A stretch of 64,000 nt of DNA from NCBI RefSeq assembly GCF_044502415.1, contig NZ_CP172402.1. One strand, 5' to 3'. This stretch comes from Haloimpatiens lingqiaonensis (GTDB lineage: Bacteria > Bacillota > Clostridia > Clostridiales > Clostridiaceae). Both the position numbers and the translations under genes were made by a program. The notes under the pieces were generated by a model. It saw only the letters and a list, made by a program, of their open reading frames with translations. It made no database searches and was not told the DNA's origin. Positions 40,295 through 49,488 of the stretch are shown here, in pieces; within the stretch, counting starts at the first letter, position 1; each line of letters begins with the position of its first letter.

Positions 40295-42295
40295 TTGAAG
40301 AGGATTAATTTATTAGATGAACAAACCTGTAATAAAATAGCGGCAGGAGAGGTTATAGAAAGACCTTTTTCTGTGGTAAAAGAATTAATGGAAAATAGTA
40401 TAGACGCAGAAGCTAAAAATATATCTGTATATATAGAAGAGGGCGGACAAAAGAGCATAAAAATACTTGATGATGGAATAGGGATTCATCCTGATGATAT
40501 TGAAAGGGCATTTTTGCCTCATGCTACTAGTAAGATCAAAGAGGCAGAGGATATTTTTAAAATAAATACTTTGGGATTTAGGGGAGAGGCACTGGCTAGT
40601 ATTGCCTCTGTATCCCAAACTATAATGAAATCCAAAAGAGAAGGATTCGATTATGGTAAAGAAATATGTATAGAAGGAGGCATAAAAACTTATATTAAAG
40701 ATATAGGTTTTAATACAGGTACTTCTATAGAGGTAAATAATTTATTTTATAATGTGCCTGCTAGACAAAAATTTTTAAAGTCTAGCTCTAGAGAGTCAGC
40801 TCTCATATCGGATATAGTATCTAGACTAGCTCTTGTTAACACAAATATAGCTTTTAAACTAGAGAGTAATGGCAGAAAAATTATAAATACCTTTGGTAAT
40901 GGTAATATGAAGGATGTTATAAGAGCTATATTTGGAAAAGAAGTAGTGGATAATATATGGTATTTTGAAGGGCACAGTGACATTGCATCTGTATATGGAT
41001 ATGTAGGTAATGAAGCTATAAGCAGGAAAAGTAGAAATAAGCAGAGTATATTTGTAAATAAGAGATATATAAAAAGTAGTTTGATAACTGCAGCAGTGGA
41101 AAATGCTTTTAAATCCTTTCTTACAGTAAATAAATTTCCTTTTTTCCTACTGTTTTTAGATGTATATCCTGAATTTATAGATGTAAATGTTCACCCTACT
41201 AAATCAGAAATAAAATTTAGTGATGACAGACATATATTTAAGTTGGTTTTTAATTCTGTTCATAAAGCTATAAGTGAAAATTTAAGGGGAACTTTTTTTA
41301 TAAATGAAGATGAAGAAATAGAAGAAGTAAAGGAAAAAGTTGTTCAAGTAGTTATGCCAATTGATTTAAAGGCTCTTAATAATGAGCAACAAGTAAATTT
41401 AGATGGAAATATGAATAAATCTATGAATAACCAAGAAAATGTTAAAACTAATATGGATAATACTGAGGTTTATAATATAAGAGGGCAAAGTGAAATTTAT
41501 AATAAACAATTACCTAAAAATATAGAGGATTTACGTAATAATGATAATGAAAAAGAAAGTGCGTATAATAAAGTCGGAAAAACTAACAGTAATTTTGAAA
41601 TAATAAATAATGTTGATGAAAATCATAATAAAGAGCTATGTAATAAAGAAATATACAATAAAGAAGAAAAAAGTGATATTATTAAAGAAAATAATTATGT
41701 AAAAGAAAATTATTTTTTCCCAGATATAAATATAATAGGACAATTTAATAATTCATATATATTAGGCGAGTACAATAAGGAGTTATACATAATAGACCAA
41801 CATGCCGCTCATGAAAAGGTATTATTCGAAAAGTATTTAGATGAAATAGCTAAAAGGGATGTGGTTGTTCAAGGATTGTTGGCTCCTTTGATAATAGAGT
41901 TAACGTATGAAGAATTTGCAAATTATAAGGAAAATGAAGATGTATTTAAAGAACTGGGTTTTGTTATTGAAGAATTCGGGGTTAATTCAATATACATAAG
42001 AGAAGTACCGATTATATTAAATGAGTTAAATATTAAAAATTTATTCTTTGATATATTAAACAATTTAAAAAACATGGGTTCAGGGGAAATAACTCAGATA
42101 AAATACAATAAAATAGCTTCTATGGCATGTAAAGCAGCAGTAAAGGCCAATGATAAGCTTTCTATTATGGAAATGCAAAAGCTCCTAGAGGATTTAAAAT
42201 CTACAAGAGAGCCATTGAACTGTCCTCATGGCAGACCAACTATTATAAAGATAACTTTGGGGGAATTAGAGAAACGTTTTAAAAGAATACAATAA
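40295..42295 (+). CDS. mutL: MutL, DNA mismatch repair protein
   Basis: A GHKL ATPase and, in non-Dam bacteria, nicking endonuclease partner of MutS. Starts at TTG 40295 after AGAGGTGA, the ribosome site lying across the mutS stop. ATPase motifs: NKIAAGEVIERPFSVVKELMENSIDA, DDGIGI, TLGFRGEALASI. After an Asn-rich linker (residues ~330-470) the C-terminal domain shows the endonuclease metal motif DQHAAHEKVLFEKY (DQHA-x2-E-x4-E), then CKAAVKANDKL and CPHGRPTII. 666 residues. Confidence 0.97.
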   Translation: MKRINLLDEQTCNKIAAGEVIERPFSVVKELMENSIDAEAKNISVYIEEGGQKSIKILDDGIGIHPDDIERAFLPHATSKIKEAEDIFKINTLGFRGEALASIASVSQTIMKSKREGFDYGKEICIEGGIKTYIKDIGFNTGTSIEVNNLFYNVPARQKFLKSSSRESALISDIVSRLALVNTNIAFKLESNGRKIINTFGNGNMKDVIRAIFGKEVVDNIWYFEGHSDIASVYGYVGNEAISRKSRNKQSIFVNKRYIKSSLITAAVENAFKSFLTVNKFPFFLLFLDVYPEFIDVNVHPTKSEIKFSDDRHIFKLVFNSVHKAISENLRGTFFINEDEEIEEVKEKVVQVVMPIDLKALNNEQQVNLDGNMNKSMNNQENVKTNMDNTEVYNIRGQSEIYNKQLPKNIEDLRNNDNEKESAYNKVGKTNSNFEIINNVDENHNKELCNKEIYNKEEKSDIIKENNYVKENYFFPDINIIGQFNNSYILGEYNKELYIIDQHAAHEKVLFEKYLDEIAKRDVVVQGLLAPLIIELTYEEFANYKENEDVFKELGFVIEEFGVNSIYIREVPIILNELNIKNLFFDILNNLKNMGSGEITQIKYNKIASMACKAAVKANDKLSIMEMQKLLEDLKSTREPLNCPHGRPTIIKITLGELEKRFKRIQ

Positions 42296-42310
42296 GCTAA
42301 GGAGATAAAT

Positions 42311-43246
42311 ATGAATAAATTAGTTATAATAGCAGGTCCTACAGCAGTGGGAAAGACAAATATATCTATAAAGGTAGCTAAAAAGATACATGGAGAAATC
42401 ATATCTGCTGATTCTATGCAGATATATAAGTATATGGATATCGGTTCTGCTAAAATAACTCATGAAGAAATGCAGGGTGTGCCTCATTACATGATAGATG
42501 AAGTAGAGCCAAGCGAAGAGTTTAGTGTGGCAGAATTTAAAAATAAAGCAGAGGAATATATTCAGGAATCATATAGCAAAGACAAAGTACCTATGATAGT
42601 AGGGGGGACGGGTCTTTATATAAATTCAGTAATATATAATTATAATTTTACCAATACAGATAAAGATGAGGAGTATAGGGAATATCTTAATGCTTTAGCT
42701 GAAGAAAAGGGTAAAGAATACATACACTCTATGTTAAAGGAAATAGATATGGATTCCTGGGAAAGACTATTTCCAAATGACTTAAAAAGGGTTGTAAGAG
42801 CGTTAGAAGTATTTAAAAGTACAGGTAAAACCATTGGTGAATTTACAAAAGAACAAGAAAAAAACTTGTATGATATACCTTATGATTTAAAATATTATGT
42901 ATTAAATATGAATAGAGAGGAATTATATGATAGAATAAATAGAAGAGTAGATATAATGTTTGAAAAAGGATTAATGGACGAGGTTATAAAATTACGCAAT
43001 ATGGGTTATAATTCAAATATGCAGTCAATGAAAGGTATAGGGTACAAAGAGATATTATATTATTTAGAAGGAAATATAAGTTTAGATGAAGCTATATATT
43101 TAATAAAAAAGGGAAGTAGAAACTATGCTAAAAGGCAATTAACTTGGTTTAGAAAAGATCCAAGAGCTATATGGATTAACAAAGAGGATTTTAAAAATGA
43201 GGAAGAAATTATTAATTTTATAATTAATGATATTAAAAATAGGTAA
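42311..43246 (+). CDS. miaA: MiaA, tRNA dimethylallyltransferase
   Basis: Transfers the dimethylallyl group from DMAPP to A37 of tRNAs reading UNN codons, the step before MiaB. P-loop GPTAVGKTNISIKVAKK at the N-terminus, then ISADSMQIYKYMDIGSAK, VGGTGLYINSVIYNY and a C-terminal RRNYAKRQLTWFRKDP-like block (GSRNYAKRQLTWFRKD). 311 residues, normal. It follows mutL by 15 nt (AAGGAG site) and precedes hfq by 66 nt; its substrate DMAPP comes from IspH, also encoded in this window. Confidence 0.97.
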   Translation: MNKLVIIAGPTAVGKTNISIKVAKKIHGEIISADSMQIYKYMDIGSAKITHEEMQGVPHYMIDEVEPSEEFSVAEFKNKAEEYIQESYSKDKVPMIVGGTGLYINSVIYNYNFTNTDKDEEYREYLNALAEEKGKEYIHSMLKEIDMDSWERLFPNDLKRVVRALEVFKSTGKTIGEFTKEQEKNLYDIPYDLKYYVLNMNREELYDRINRRVDIMFEKGLMDEVIKLRNMGYNSNMQSMKGIGYKEILYYLEGNISLDEAIYLIKKGSRNYAKRQLTWFRKDPRAIWINKEDFKNEEEIINFIINDIKNR

Positions 43247-43312
43247 AAAATAAAGGATTTTTAAATTTTTTATAGAATGATATAAATTAAAACATATGGA
43301 GGGTGAGAATCT

Positions 43313-43555
43313 ATGAGCAAAACTATAAATAATTTACAAGATGTATTCTTAAATAATGCTAGAAAGAATAAAATCCCTGTTACTATACATTTAACTAACG
43401 GGTTTCAATTAAGAGGTAATGTTAAAGGATTTGATAATTTTATAGTTGTCCTTAATAGCGAAGGAAAACAAATGATGATATACAAACATGCTATATCTAC
43501 AATTACTCCTTTAAGAGCTATATTGTTCTCTGGAGATAATGAACACGAGGAGTAA
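43313..43555 (+). CDS. hfq: Hfq, RNA chaperone
   Basis: An 80-residue Sm-like protein forming a hexameric ring for sRNA-mRNA pairing. Sm1 is TIHLTNGFQLRGNVKGFDNFIVVL and Sm2 is MIYKHAISTITP, with the conserved YKHA. The N-terminus NLQDVFLNNARKNK is canonical. The acidic tail NEHEE replaces the long E. coli tail, as usual in Firmicutes. The site GGAGGGTGAG precedes the ATG. A terminator follows about 60 nt later. Confidence 0.97.
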   Translation: MSKTINNLQDVFLNNARKNKIPVTIHLTNGFQLRGNVKGFDNFIVVLNSEGKQMMIYKHAISTITPLRAILFSGDNEHEE

Positions 43556-43617
43556 AATAAACTTATTTGTGTTTAAAATTTAATAAATCTTTGTACAGTT
43601 ACTAAGTTATTGTATTA

Positions 43618-43652
43618 AAAGAATGGGCGAATAATTGCCTATTCTTTTTTTA
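43618..43652 (+). terminator. terminator after hfq
   Basis: AAGAATGGGC pairs with GCCTATTCTT (one G-U) around an 8-nt loop, followed by a T run. Confidence 0.88.
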
Positions 43653-43698
43653 TATGCTAATATAATTAAGTATTTGTTTTTTAAGGAGGAATACTAGG

Positions 43699-44985
43699 AT
43701 GATAGACTTAACTAAAGATGTTTTAAAAAAACATTATAATATAAGCGAACAAGTTATAAACTTATATGAAGAGGCTCTTGGAGATGTAACTAATGTATTT
43801 AAAGAATTAGATGCTATAAGAGAGTTTAATCAAATCAAAGTTTTGAAGGCTCTTCAAGAAGAGAGAATAAGCGAAAGCCACTTTACACATAGTACTGGAT
43901 ATGGATATGGAGACATAGGAAGGGATAGCTTAGATAAGGTATATGCTAGAATATTTAATGCAGAAGCTGCACTAGTAAGACCTCATTTTGTAAATGGAAC
44001 TCATGCAATAGCCACAGCCCTTTTTGGTAATCTAAGACCAAAGGATACTATGCTTTCTGTATGTGGTACACCTTATGATACTCTTCATGGCATAATAGGA
44101 ATTAATAAGGATGAAAATATTGGTTCCCTTAGAAATTATGGAGTTAACTATAAACAAATAGATTTGATGGAAGATGGTAAGGTTAATTTAAAAGAAATAG
44201 AAAAAACATTAAAAGAAGATGAAAGCATAAGATTAGTACATATTCAAAGATCTACTGGTTATGGATGGAGAAGAGCTCTTTCTATTGAAGATATTGAAGA
44301 GGTTATAAGATGTGTTAAAAACGTAAAAGAGGATGCTATATGCTTTGTAGATAATTGCTATGGTGAATTTATAGATATAAAAGAACCTACAGATGTGGGA
44401 GCGGATTTAGTGGCAGGTTCTTTAATTAAAAATATTGGTGGCGGAATAGCTCCAACAGGAGGATACGTAGCTGGTAAATCAGAGTATGTTGAGCAAGCAG
44501 CTTATAGATTAACTACTCCAGGTATAGGAGGGGAGTGTGGCTCCACTTTTGGTGTAGTTAGATTATTCTATCAAGGATTATTCTTAGCGCCACATATAGC
44601 TATAGAAGCATTAAAGGGAGCTATATTATGTGCTAGAATTATGGAATTGGCTGGTTTTGAAGTTTTACCTAAATTTGATGAAAAGAGAAGCGATATAATA
44701 CAAGCTATAAAATTTAATGATAAAGATAAGCTTATTAATTTCTGTAAGGGAATACAAAAGGGTTCACCAATAGATTCATTTGTTGAATGTGAACCTTGGG
44801 ATATGCCTGGATATGACGATGAAGTTATAATGGCTGCTGGGGCTTTTGTTCAAGGATCTTCCATAGAGTTATCTGCAGATGCACCAATAAGAGAGCCATA
44901 TATTGCATATCTTCAGGGAGGACTTACTTTTGAACATGCTAAGATTGCTATATTAATAGCATTATCAAAGGTTTTAAAAAATTAA
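43699..44985 (+). CDS. methionine gamma-lyase family protein (YnbB-like)
   Basis: A 428-residue PLP enzyme of the family once labelled aluminium resistance protein. Motifs: RISESHFTHSTGYGYGDIGRDSLDKVYARIF, GTHAIATALFG, FVDNCYGEFIDI (PLP Asp), GSLIKNIGGGIAPTGGYVAGK (Schiff-base Lys in the LIKN segment) and GAFVQGSSIELSADAPIREPY. The predicted reaction is a C-S lyase; the natural substrate is not known. The miaA-hfq-ynbB-lexA order is common in clostridia. The island at 45.0 kb separates it here from lexA. Ribosome site AAGGAGGA. Confidence 0.9.
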   Translation: MIDLTKDVLKKHYNISEQVINLYEEALGDVTNVFKELDAIREFNQIKVLKALQEERISESHFTHSTGYGYGDIGRDSLDKVYARIFNAEAALVRPHFVNGTHAIATALFGNLRPKDTMLSVCGTPYDTLHGIIGINKDENIGSLRNYGVNYKQIDLMEDGKVNLKEIEKTLKEDESIRLVHIQRSTGYGWRRALSIEDIEEVIRCVKNVKEDAICFVDNCYGEFIDIKEPTDVGADLVAGSLIKNIGGGIAPTGGYVAGKSEYVEQAAYRLTTPGIGGECGSTFGVVRLFYQGLFLAPHIAIEALKGAILCARIMELAGFEVLPKFDEKRSDIIQAIKFNDKDKLINFCKGIQKGSPIDSFVECEPWDMPGYDDEVIMAAGAFVQGSSIELSADAPIREPYIAYLQGGLTFEHAKIAILIALSKVLKN

Positions 44986-44997
44986 CAGCTGCAAATA

Positions 44998-45016
44998 AAA
45001 AAAGGACTCTTTAAAG
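44998..45016. other. attL: left half of a split terminator plus core TAAAG
   Basis: AAAAAAGGACTCT (44998-45010) is the left stem arm of a terminator whose right arm (AGAGTCCTTTTTT) is at 56430-56442. The core TAAAG (45012-45016) recurs at 56424-56428. Joining the two flanks at the core rebuilds a 13-bp hairpin with loop TTAAAGG, so this marks the island boundary. Confidence 0.8.
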
Positions 45017-45080
45017 AAGCGTTCACTTAGGGATTGAAGAAAAACTTAAATGAACAGCTTCAAGCGGAGCAAAAAGAGAC

Positions 45081-45126
45081 CAGTCACAATCAGGCATGAA
45101 TGCTTGAAGTGACTGGTTTTTTATAA
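45081..45126. terminator. bidirectional terminator at the island left end
   Basis: ACCAGTCAC and GTGACTGGT pair around a ~20-nt loop containing its own GCATGAATGC hairpin. A T run follows on the plus strand and AAAAAGAG precedes, giving a weaker T run for the minus-strand hsdR transcript. Confidence 0.8.
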
Positions 45127-45160
45127 AGATATTATTTTTGAATTAGCGATTGATATTAAT

Positions 45161-48100
45161 CTATATCAATCCTAAATACTTCTCAAAGAATAACATTAGT
45201 TTTTCGATAATTCCTTGCTTTTTCGCGGCTCTGCCTCCGCCAAAGCGGGATACAGGTGGCATGATTTTATCAATGGCTGTACCGGTCGTCTTAAGCATTC
45301 CGTCTCGGAAAGCATTGTCGATGAATCGGCGGGTTTCTTCAGGCTTTAATCTTTCTTCTTCTATAATTGCTGAAATATCCGCTTCCTTACGCTCATGAAG
45401 GAATTTACGCCAATCTTCATCTACTTTGGTCGATACATTGACTTGCTCAATAAAACGCTCGATAAGTTCTTTCTTACTTCGAAGTTCAATACTCGAATTG
45501 ATAGCCTTATCAATGGTCGTAAGAATGGTTTTATCCTTGCAGCTGGATTGTTGATATTTGGCTACAAGCATAAGGATGTAGTCAATATTTACCTCTATCT
45601 GTTTGACCAGTTCAATCTCGAAAACTATGTCATCATTGATAGTTTCTTTGTCACCATCAGCACCTTTTCTATATTCCTGATACAGGTCAATATAAATGCT
45701 CTGATAGTCCTGAAAATCCCTTTCAGATAAAATCTCATTTCCTTCAAAGTCATCGAAAGAAGTAAGAATATTTCTGAGTCGAAGTATTGCTCCATATAAC
45801 CTGATAAAGTCTTTTTCCGCTTCTTCTCCGAGAATAGGTTGTCCAAGGGGATACTGTGTTGTAAGAGTTGTAATCAATTCAGCATAGCCCGGCTTATACT
45901 CACCTTTGTCATCATAGCCGTTATAGTATTCTTCGTATGTTTTTAGCAGTACAATACCGCCAGCATCCTTATTGCCGAATAGTGCAATAGCTTTATCTGT
46001 TTCTTCTTTCAAATCTCTAAAGCAAACGATATTACCATAGGTCTTAACGCTGTTTAAGATGCGGTTAGTTCTTGAAAAAGCCTGAATCAGTCCATGCTGT
46101 CTCAGGTTTTTATCTACCCATAGCGTATTCAGGGTTGTTGCATCAAAGCCTGTCAGGAACATATTGACAACAATCAATATATCGATCTCCCGATTCTTTA
46201 CACGAAGAGAGAGGTCTTTATAATAATTTTGGAACTTATCCGAGGAAGTATCGTAATTTGTACTAAATGTGGAATTGTAATCTCGGATAGCCGCCTCAAG
46301 AAAATCTCTGGAGCTCTGGTCAAGGTTTTCCATATTAAAATCCTCTTCAGGAAGCAATCCATCTGGCTCCTCCTCATTTGCACTAAAACTGAAAATAATT
46401 GCGATGGTAAGGTTACGGTTCTTTTCCGCTATCTGCTTCTTAAACTCATTATAGTATCGGATTGCCATTGGGATGGATGCAGCAGCAAATATGGAGTTGA
46501 AACCAGCAACTCGCCTTGTTTCACGTTTTTCTATCATTTTCTTAGGGTTTCGTTTATCTGCTTCTTCCCATTTCGCAGAGAATGTGTAATAACTATTGCG
46601 CTTCGTCTTCTGATCAAAGTGTTCAAGAACGTATGAAACAATTTCACTGATTCGCTGTGGATCTGCTAAGGCTTTTCCCCTATCTATGCTATAGACTTTT
46701 TTATCATTAATGTAATCAGGCATCTTGATGGTGTTAATAAAATCTATTCTAAAAGGCAGAACATTCCCATCATTGATGGCATCTACAATGGTATAAGTAT
46801 GTAGCTTTTCTCCAAAGGCCTGCTCGGTTGTGCGAAGCAGTGGGTTACCTCCTGAACTAGCATTGGCAGCAAAAATCGGGGTTCCCGTAAAGCCGAAGAT
46901 ATGATAGTTCTTAAAGCTCTTCGTAATTGCTTGATGCATTTCACCAAATTGGGAACGGTGACACTCATCAAAAATCAATACCACATGTTTCTTATAAATA
47001 TCATGCTGTTTGTTTTTTCGAATAAATATATCCAGCTTCTGAATCGTGGTTACAATGATTTTGTATTCATGAGGATTTCCTTTTTCATCCCTGTCCTCCA
47101 ATTGTCTTTGAAGAACTCTTGTGGACGTATTACCGTTAGCTGCCCCCTTTTCAAAACGGTCATATTCCTTCATAGTCTGATAGTCTAGGTCTTTACGGTC
47201 AACAACAAACAGTACCTTGTCTATGTAAGGCAAGGCAGAAGCTAATTGGGCTGTCTTAAAACTGGTCAATGTCTTACCAGAGCCTGTTGTATGCCAAATA
47301 TATCCTCCAGCTGCAGTTGTGCCCATCTTCTTGTAGTTGGTTGATACTACAATACGTGATAATATACGTTCTGCAGCAGCTATTTGATAAGGACGCATTA
47401 CAAGGAGCAGGTCTTCAGATGTGAAAATACAATATTTTGTTAGAATATTTAAGAGGGTATGCTTGGCAAAAAATGTTTTAGTAAAGTCCACAAGATCAGG
47501 AATAATTTTGTTGTTTGCATCTGCCCAAAAGCTGGTAAACTCAAAGCTGTTGCTTGTTTTTTTGCTTCTTCGACGTTCACTGCTACTTTGTTCCTTGATA
47601 TGAGCATTTCTTGTGGTGTTGCTATAATACTTTGTATGGGTGCCATTGGAGATTACAAATACCTGCACATACTCAAATAAACCAGAAGCCGCCCAAAAAC
47701 TGTCACGCTGGTATCTTTTTATCTGATTGAAGGCTTCTCGGATAGCAACACCGCGCCTCTTTAACTCCACATGAACCAGCGGAAGTCCATTTACAAGGAT
47801 TGTTACATCATATCGGGTTTCATGCTTGCCGCCTGCTTCTTCGTATTGATTAATAACTTGCAAACGATTGTTATGGATATTCTTTTTATCCAAAAGGTAT
47901 ATGTTCTTTGTTGTTCCATCTTCACGTTTTAGAATCTGGATATGGTCATCTTGAATCTTTCTGGTTTTTTCAACAATACCCTCATTTGTATTGGCAATAC
48001 ATTCTGTGAAAAATCTATCCCATTCACTGTCAGTAAAAGTGAAGTCATTAAGCAGTTCAAGTTGCTTTCGGAGATTTTCTATCAATGAAGCTTCATTGTG

Positions 48101-48262
48101 TACTGAAATATATTCATATCCTTGGGAAGTTAGTTGCCTGATAAACTCCCGCTCAAGTTCTGCCTCGCTCTGATACTTTTCAGGACGGACATTATATTCA
48201 GCTGCATATTCAGCAACAACCGTTGCTTCATCAGTACTGGCAACGATGTTGTAAATGCTCAT
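45161..48262 (-). CDS. hsdR: type I restriction endonuclease subunit R (HsdR)
   Basis: A 1033-residue motor-nuclease. N-terminal PD-(D/E)xK domain with RYDVTILVNGLPLVHVELKRRG (Asp, Glu-x-Lys, ~150-175). SF2 helicase motifs: IWHTTGSGKTLTSFKTAQ (Walker A, ~330), LIFDECHRSQFGEM (DECH, ~430), FGFTGTPIF and the C-terminal QAFSRTNRI motif VI. A helical C-terminus docks to HsdM. The first codons overlap the end of hsdS by 4 nt (ATGA). With HsdM2S it cuts unmodified DNA far from the target after ATP-driven translocation. The gene looks intact. Confidence 0.96.
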   Translation of the reverse strand: MSIYNIVASTDEATVVAEYAAEYNVRPEKYQSEAELEREFIRQLTSQGYEYISVHNEASLIENLRKQLELLNDFTFTDSEWDRFFTECIANTNEGIVEKTRKIQDDHIQILKREDGTTKNIYLLDKKNIHNNRLQVINQYEEAGGKHETRYDVTILVNGLPLVHVELKRRGVAIREAFNQIKRYQRDSFWAASGLFEYVQVFVISNGTHTKYYSNTTRNAHIKEQSSSERRRSKKTSNSFEFTSFWADANNKIIPDLVDFTKTFFAKHTLLNILTKYCIFTSEDLLLVMRPYQIAAAERILSRIVVSTNYKKMGTTAAGGYIWHTTGSGKTLTSFKTAQLASALPYIDKVLFVVDRKDLDYQTMKEYDRFEKGAANGNTSTRVLQRQLEDRDEKGNPHEYKIIVTTIQKLDIFIRKNKQHDIYKKHVVLIFDECHRSQFGEMHQAITKSFKNYHIFGFTGTPIFAANASSGGNPLLRTTEQAFGEKLHTYTIVDAINDGNVLPFRIDFINTIKMPDYINDKKVYSIDRGKALADPQRISEIVSYVLEHFDQKTKRNSYYTFSAKWEEADKRNPKKMIEKRETRRVAGFNSIFAAASIPMAIRYYNEFKKQIAEKNRNLTIAIIFSFSANEEEPDGLLPEEDFNMENLDQSSRDFLEAAIRDYNSTFSTNYDTSSDKFQNYYKDLSLRVKNREIDILIVVNMFLTGFDATTLNTLWVDKNLRQHGLIQAFSRTNRILNSVKTYGNIVCFRDLKEETDKAIALFGNKDAGGIVLLKTYEEYYNGYDDKGEYKPGYAELITTLTTQYPLGQPILGEEAEKDFIRLYGAILRLRNILTSFDDFEGNEILSERDFQDYQSIYIDLYQEYRKGADGDKETINDDIVFEIELVKQIEVNIDYILMLVAKYQQSSCKDKTILTTIDKAINSSIELRSKKELIERFIEQVNVSTKVDEDWRKFLHERKEADISAIIEEERLKPEETRRFIDNAFRDGMLKTTGTAIDKIMPPVSRFGGGRAAKKQGIIEKLMLFFEKYLGLI

Positions 48263-49488
48263 GCCGTCACCTCCTTGAAAGATAACAGTTTATCTCTGTA
48301 ATATTCATATTGCTTTTGCCGTGCTTCGATTTCGGCCGGAATGCCGCTGGTTAAGTCGTTGCAGAGAGCGTCAAAGCGATCGAGGATAGCTACGATGCGC
48401 TCTTGTTCTTCTAAGGGTGGAACAGGGATTTTATAAGCCAATAATTTATCTTGTCTTAACCTTGTTACCTTTGCACCATGAGCAAATTTTTCTTTGTATC
48501 TGCTAAAATCTGTTGTTTGTAATAAATAGGTTATATATTTTGTGTTTTGATTATGTCTAAAGGCAAACATATCACCACTTATACATATATCTCCACCAAG
48601 CCAAGCCAAAGGCTTACATACATCTTCAACATTCTCACTTACACCTGCAATGAGTACATCTCCCTTTTTAGCCTTTTTCAGTTTTTTTGATTTGTCTACT
48701 GAAACAAATGATATTGTTTCAGTAGCGCTTGTACCATAGTAAGTATGTATTTGTCCGTAATGAATACATGGAAAACCTTCTTCTACAAAATCAGATTTTA
48801 ATAATCCACTTCCTCTTATTAATTTTCCAATCTCCCCTAAAGTCTTCCACTCTACCTCATCTCCAAATGTCAATAGCAGATCCCTATAATACTCATACTG
48901 TTTTCTTCTTGCTGTAAGCTCTGCTGTAAGCTCTGCTGTAAGCTCTGCTGTAAGCTCTGTGAAATTGTCCAGAATACGGACAATTTCCTGCTGAACAGGT
49001 AGTGGAGGGAGGGGAATTTTAATTTGCTTGAGTTTTTCTGAACTAAGATTTGGCTGAGCACCTCCGCCCGAAATCTGATATATTAACTGCGTCTTTGAAG
49101 TCAAAATATGATATAAGAATCTATTCAAAATAATTTTTTCATTAGGTACAAATTTACCAACTCGTTGATTTAAGTAATAAATACTATCTGTATCATTAAC
49201 ACCTATTTTTCCTGTAGTAGCTCCAGACATCGCTACAACAATATCACCTTTGTTGACAATGTATTTACTCAAATCCTCAGTATAGTCATCCAAATTGAAA
49301 TAAACCAGATTACTTGTATCTATTTTTTTATCTTGAATATTTGAAATTCTTAAAATTGGCTCTCCGTAGCCTTGAAATTTACTACTTTTAAACGCAAATC
49401 CATTTATAAAATCACATACATCACCAATTAATTTATATTCCACCCCATCCGGGCAAAGTTCAGTAATTAACTCATCCAATCTACTCAT
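48259..49488 (-). CDS. hsdS: type I specificity subunit (HsdS) with TAEL repeats
   Basis: A 409-residue protein with two target-recognition domains, each followed by a conserved helix: IPLPPLPVQQEIVRILDNFTEL (central) and IPVPPLEEQERIVAILDRFDAL (C-terminal). Between the central helix and RRKQYEYYRDLLL is a repeated ELTA block (ELTA x4) encoded by a 12-bp repeat at 48911-48958. In EcoR124-type systems the number of TAEL repeats sets the spacer between the two half-sites. Overlaps hsdM and hsdR by 4 nt on each side. The recognition sequence cannot be inferred. Confidence 0.95.
   Translation of the reverse strand: MSRLDELITELCPDGVEYKLIGDVCDFINGFAFKSSKFQGYGEPILRISNIQDKKIDTSNLVYFNLDDYTEDLSKYIVNKGDIVVAMSGATTGKIGVNDTDSIYYLNQRVGKFVPNEKIILNRFLYHILTSKTQLIYQISGGGAQPNLSSEKLKQIKIPLPPLPVQQEIVRILDNFTELTAELTAELTAELTARRKQYEYYRDLLLTFGDEVEWKTLGEIGKLIRGSGLLKSDFVEEGFPCIHYGQIHTYYGTSATETISFVSVDKSKKLKKAKKGDVLIAGVSENVEDVCKPLAWLGGDICISGDMFAFRHNQNTKYITYLLQTTDFSRYKEKFAHGAKVTRLRQDKLLAYKIPVPPLEEQERIVAILDRFDALCNDLTSGIPAEIEARQKQYEYYRDKLLSFKEVTA
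48911..48958 (-). repeat. 12-bp tandem repeat in hsdS (four units)
   Basis: GCTGTAAGCTCT repeated four times exactly, then a partial unit. It codes for ELTA/TAEL repeats in the helix joining the two specificity halves. Length changes by 12 bp would keep the frame and alter target spacing. Confidence 0.95.

Noticed and set aside
45395..47680. Many short plus-strand frames inside hsdR
   Set aside because: They are antisense shadows of a complete, motif-rich hsdR gene and lack ribosome sites.
48911..48958. Short direct repeats as a possible CRISPR array
   Set aside because: The units are 12 bp, contiguous and without spacers, and they encode the TAEL repeats of hsdS. No other regularly spaced repeat array was seen in the window.
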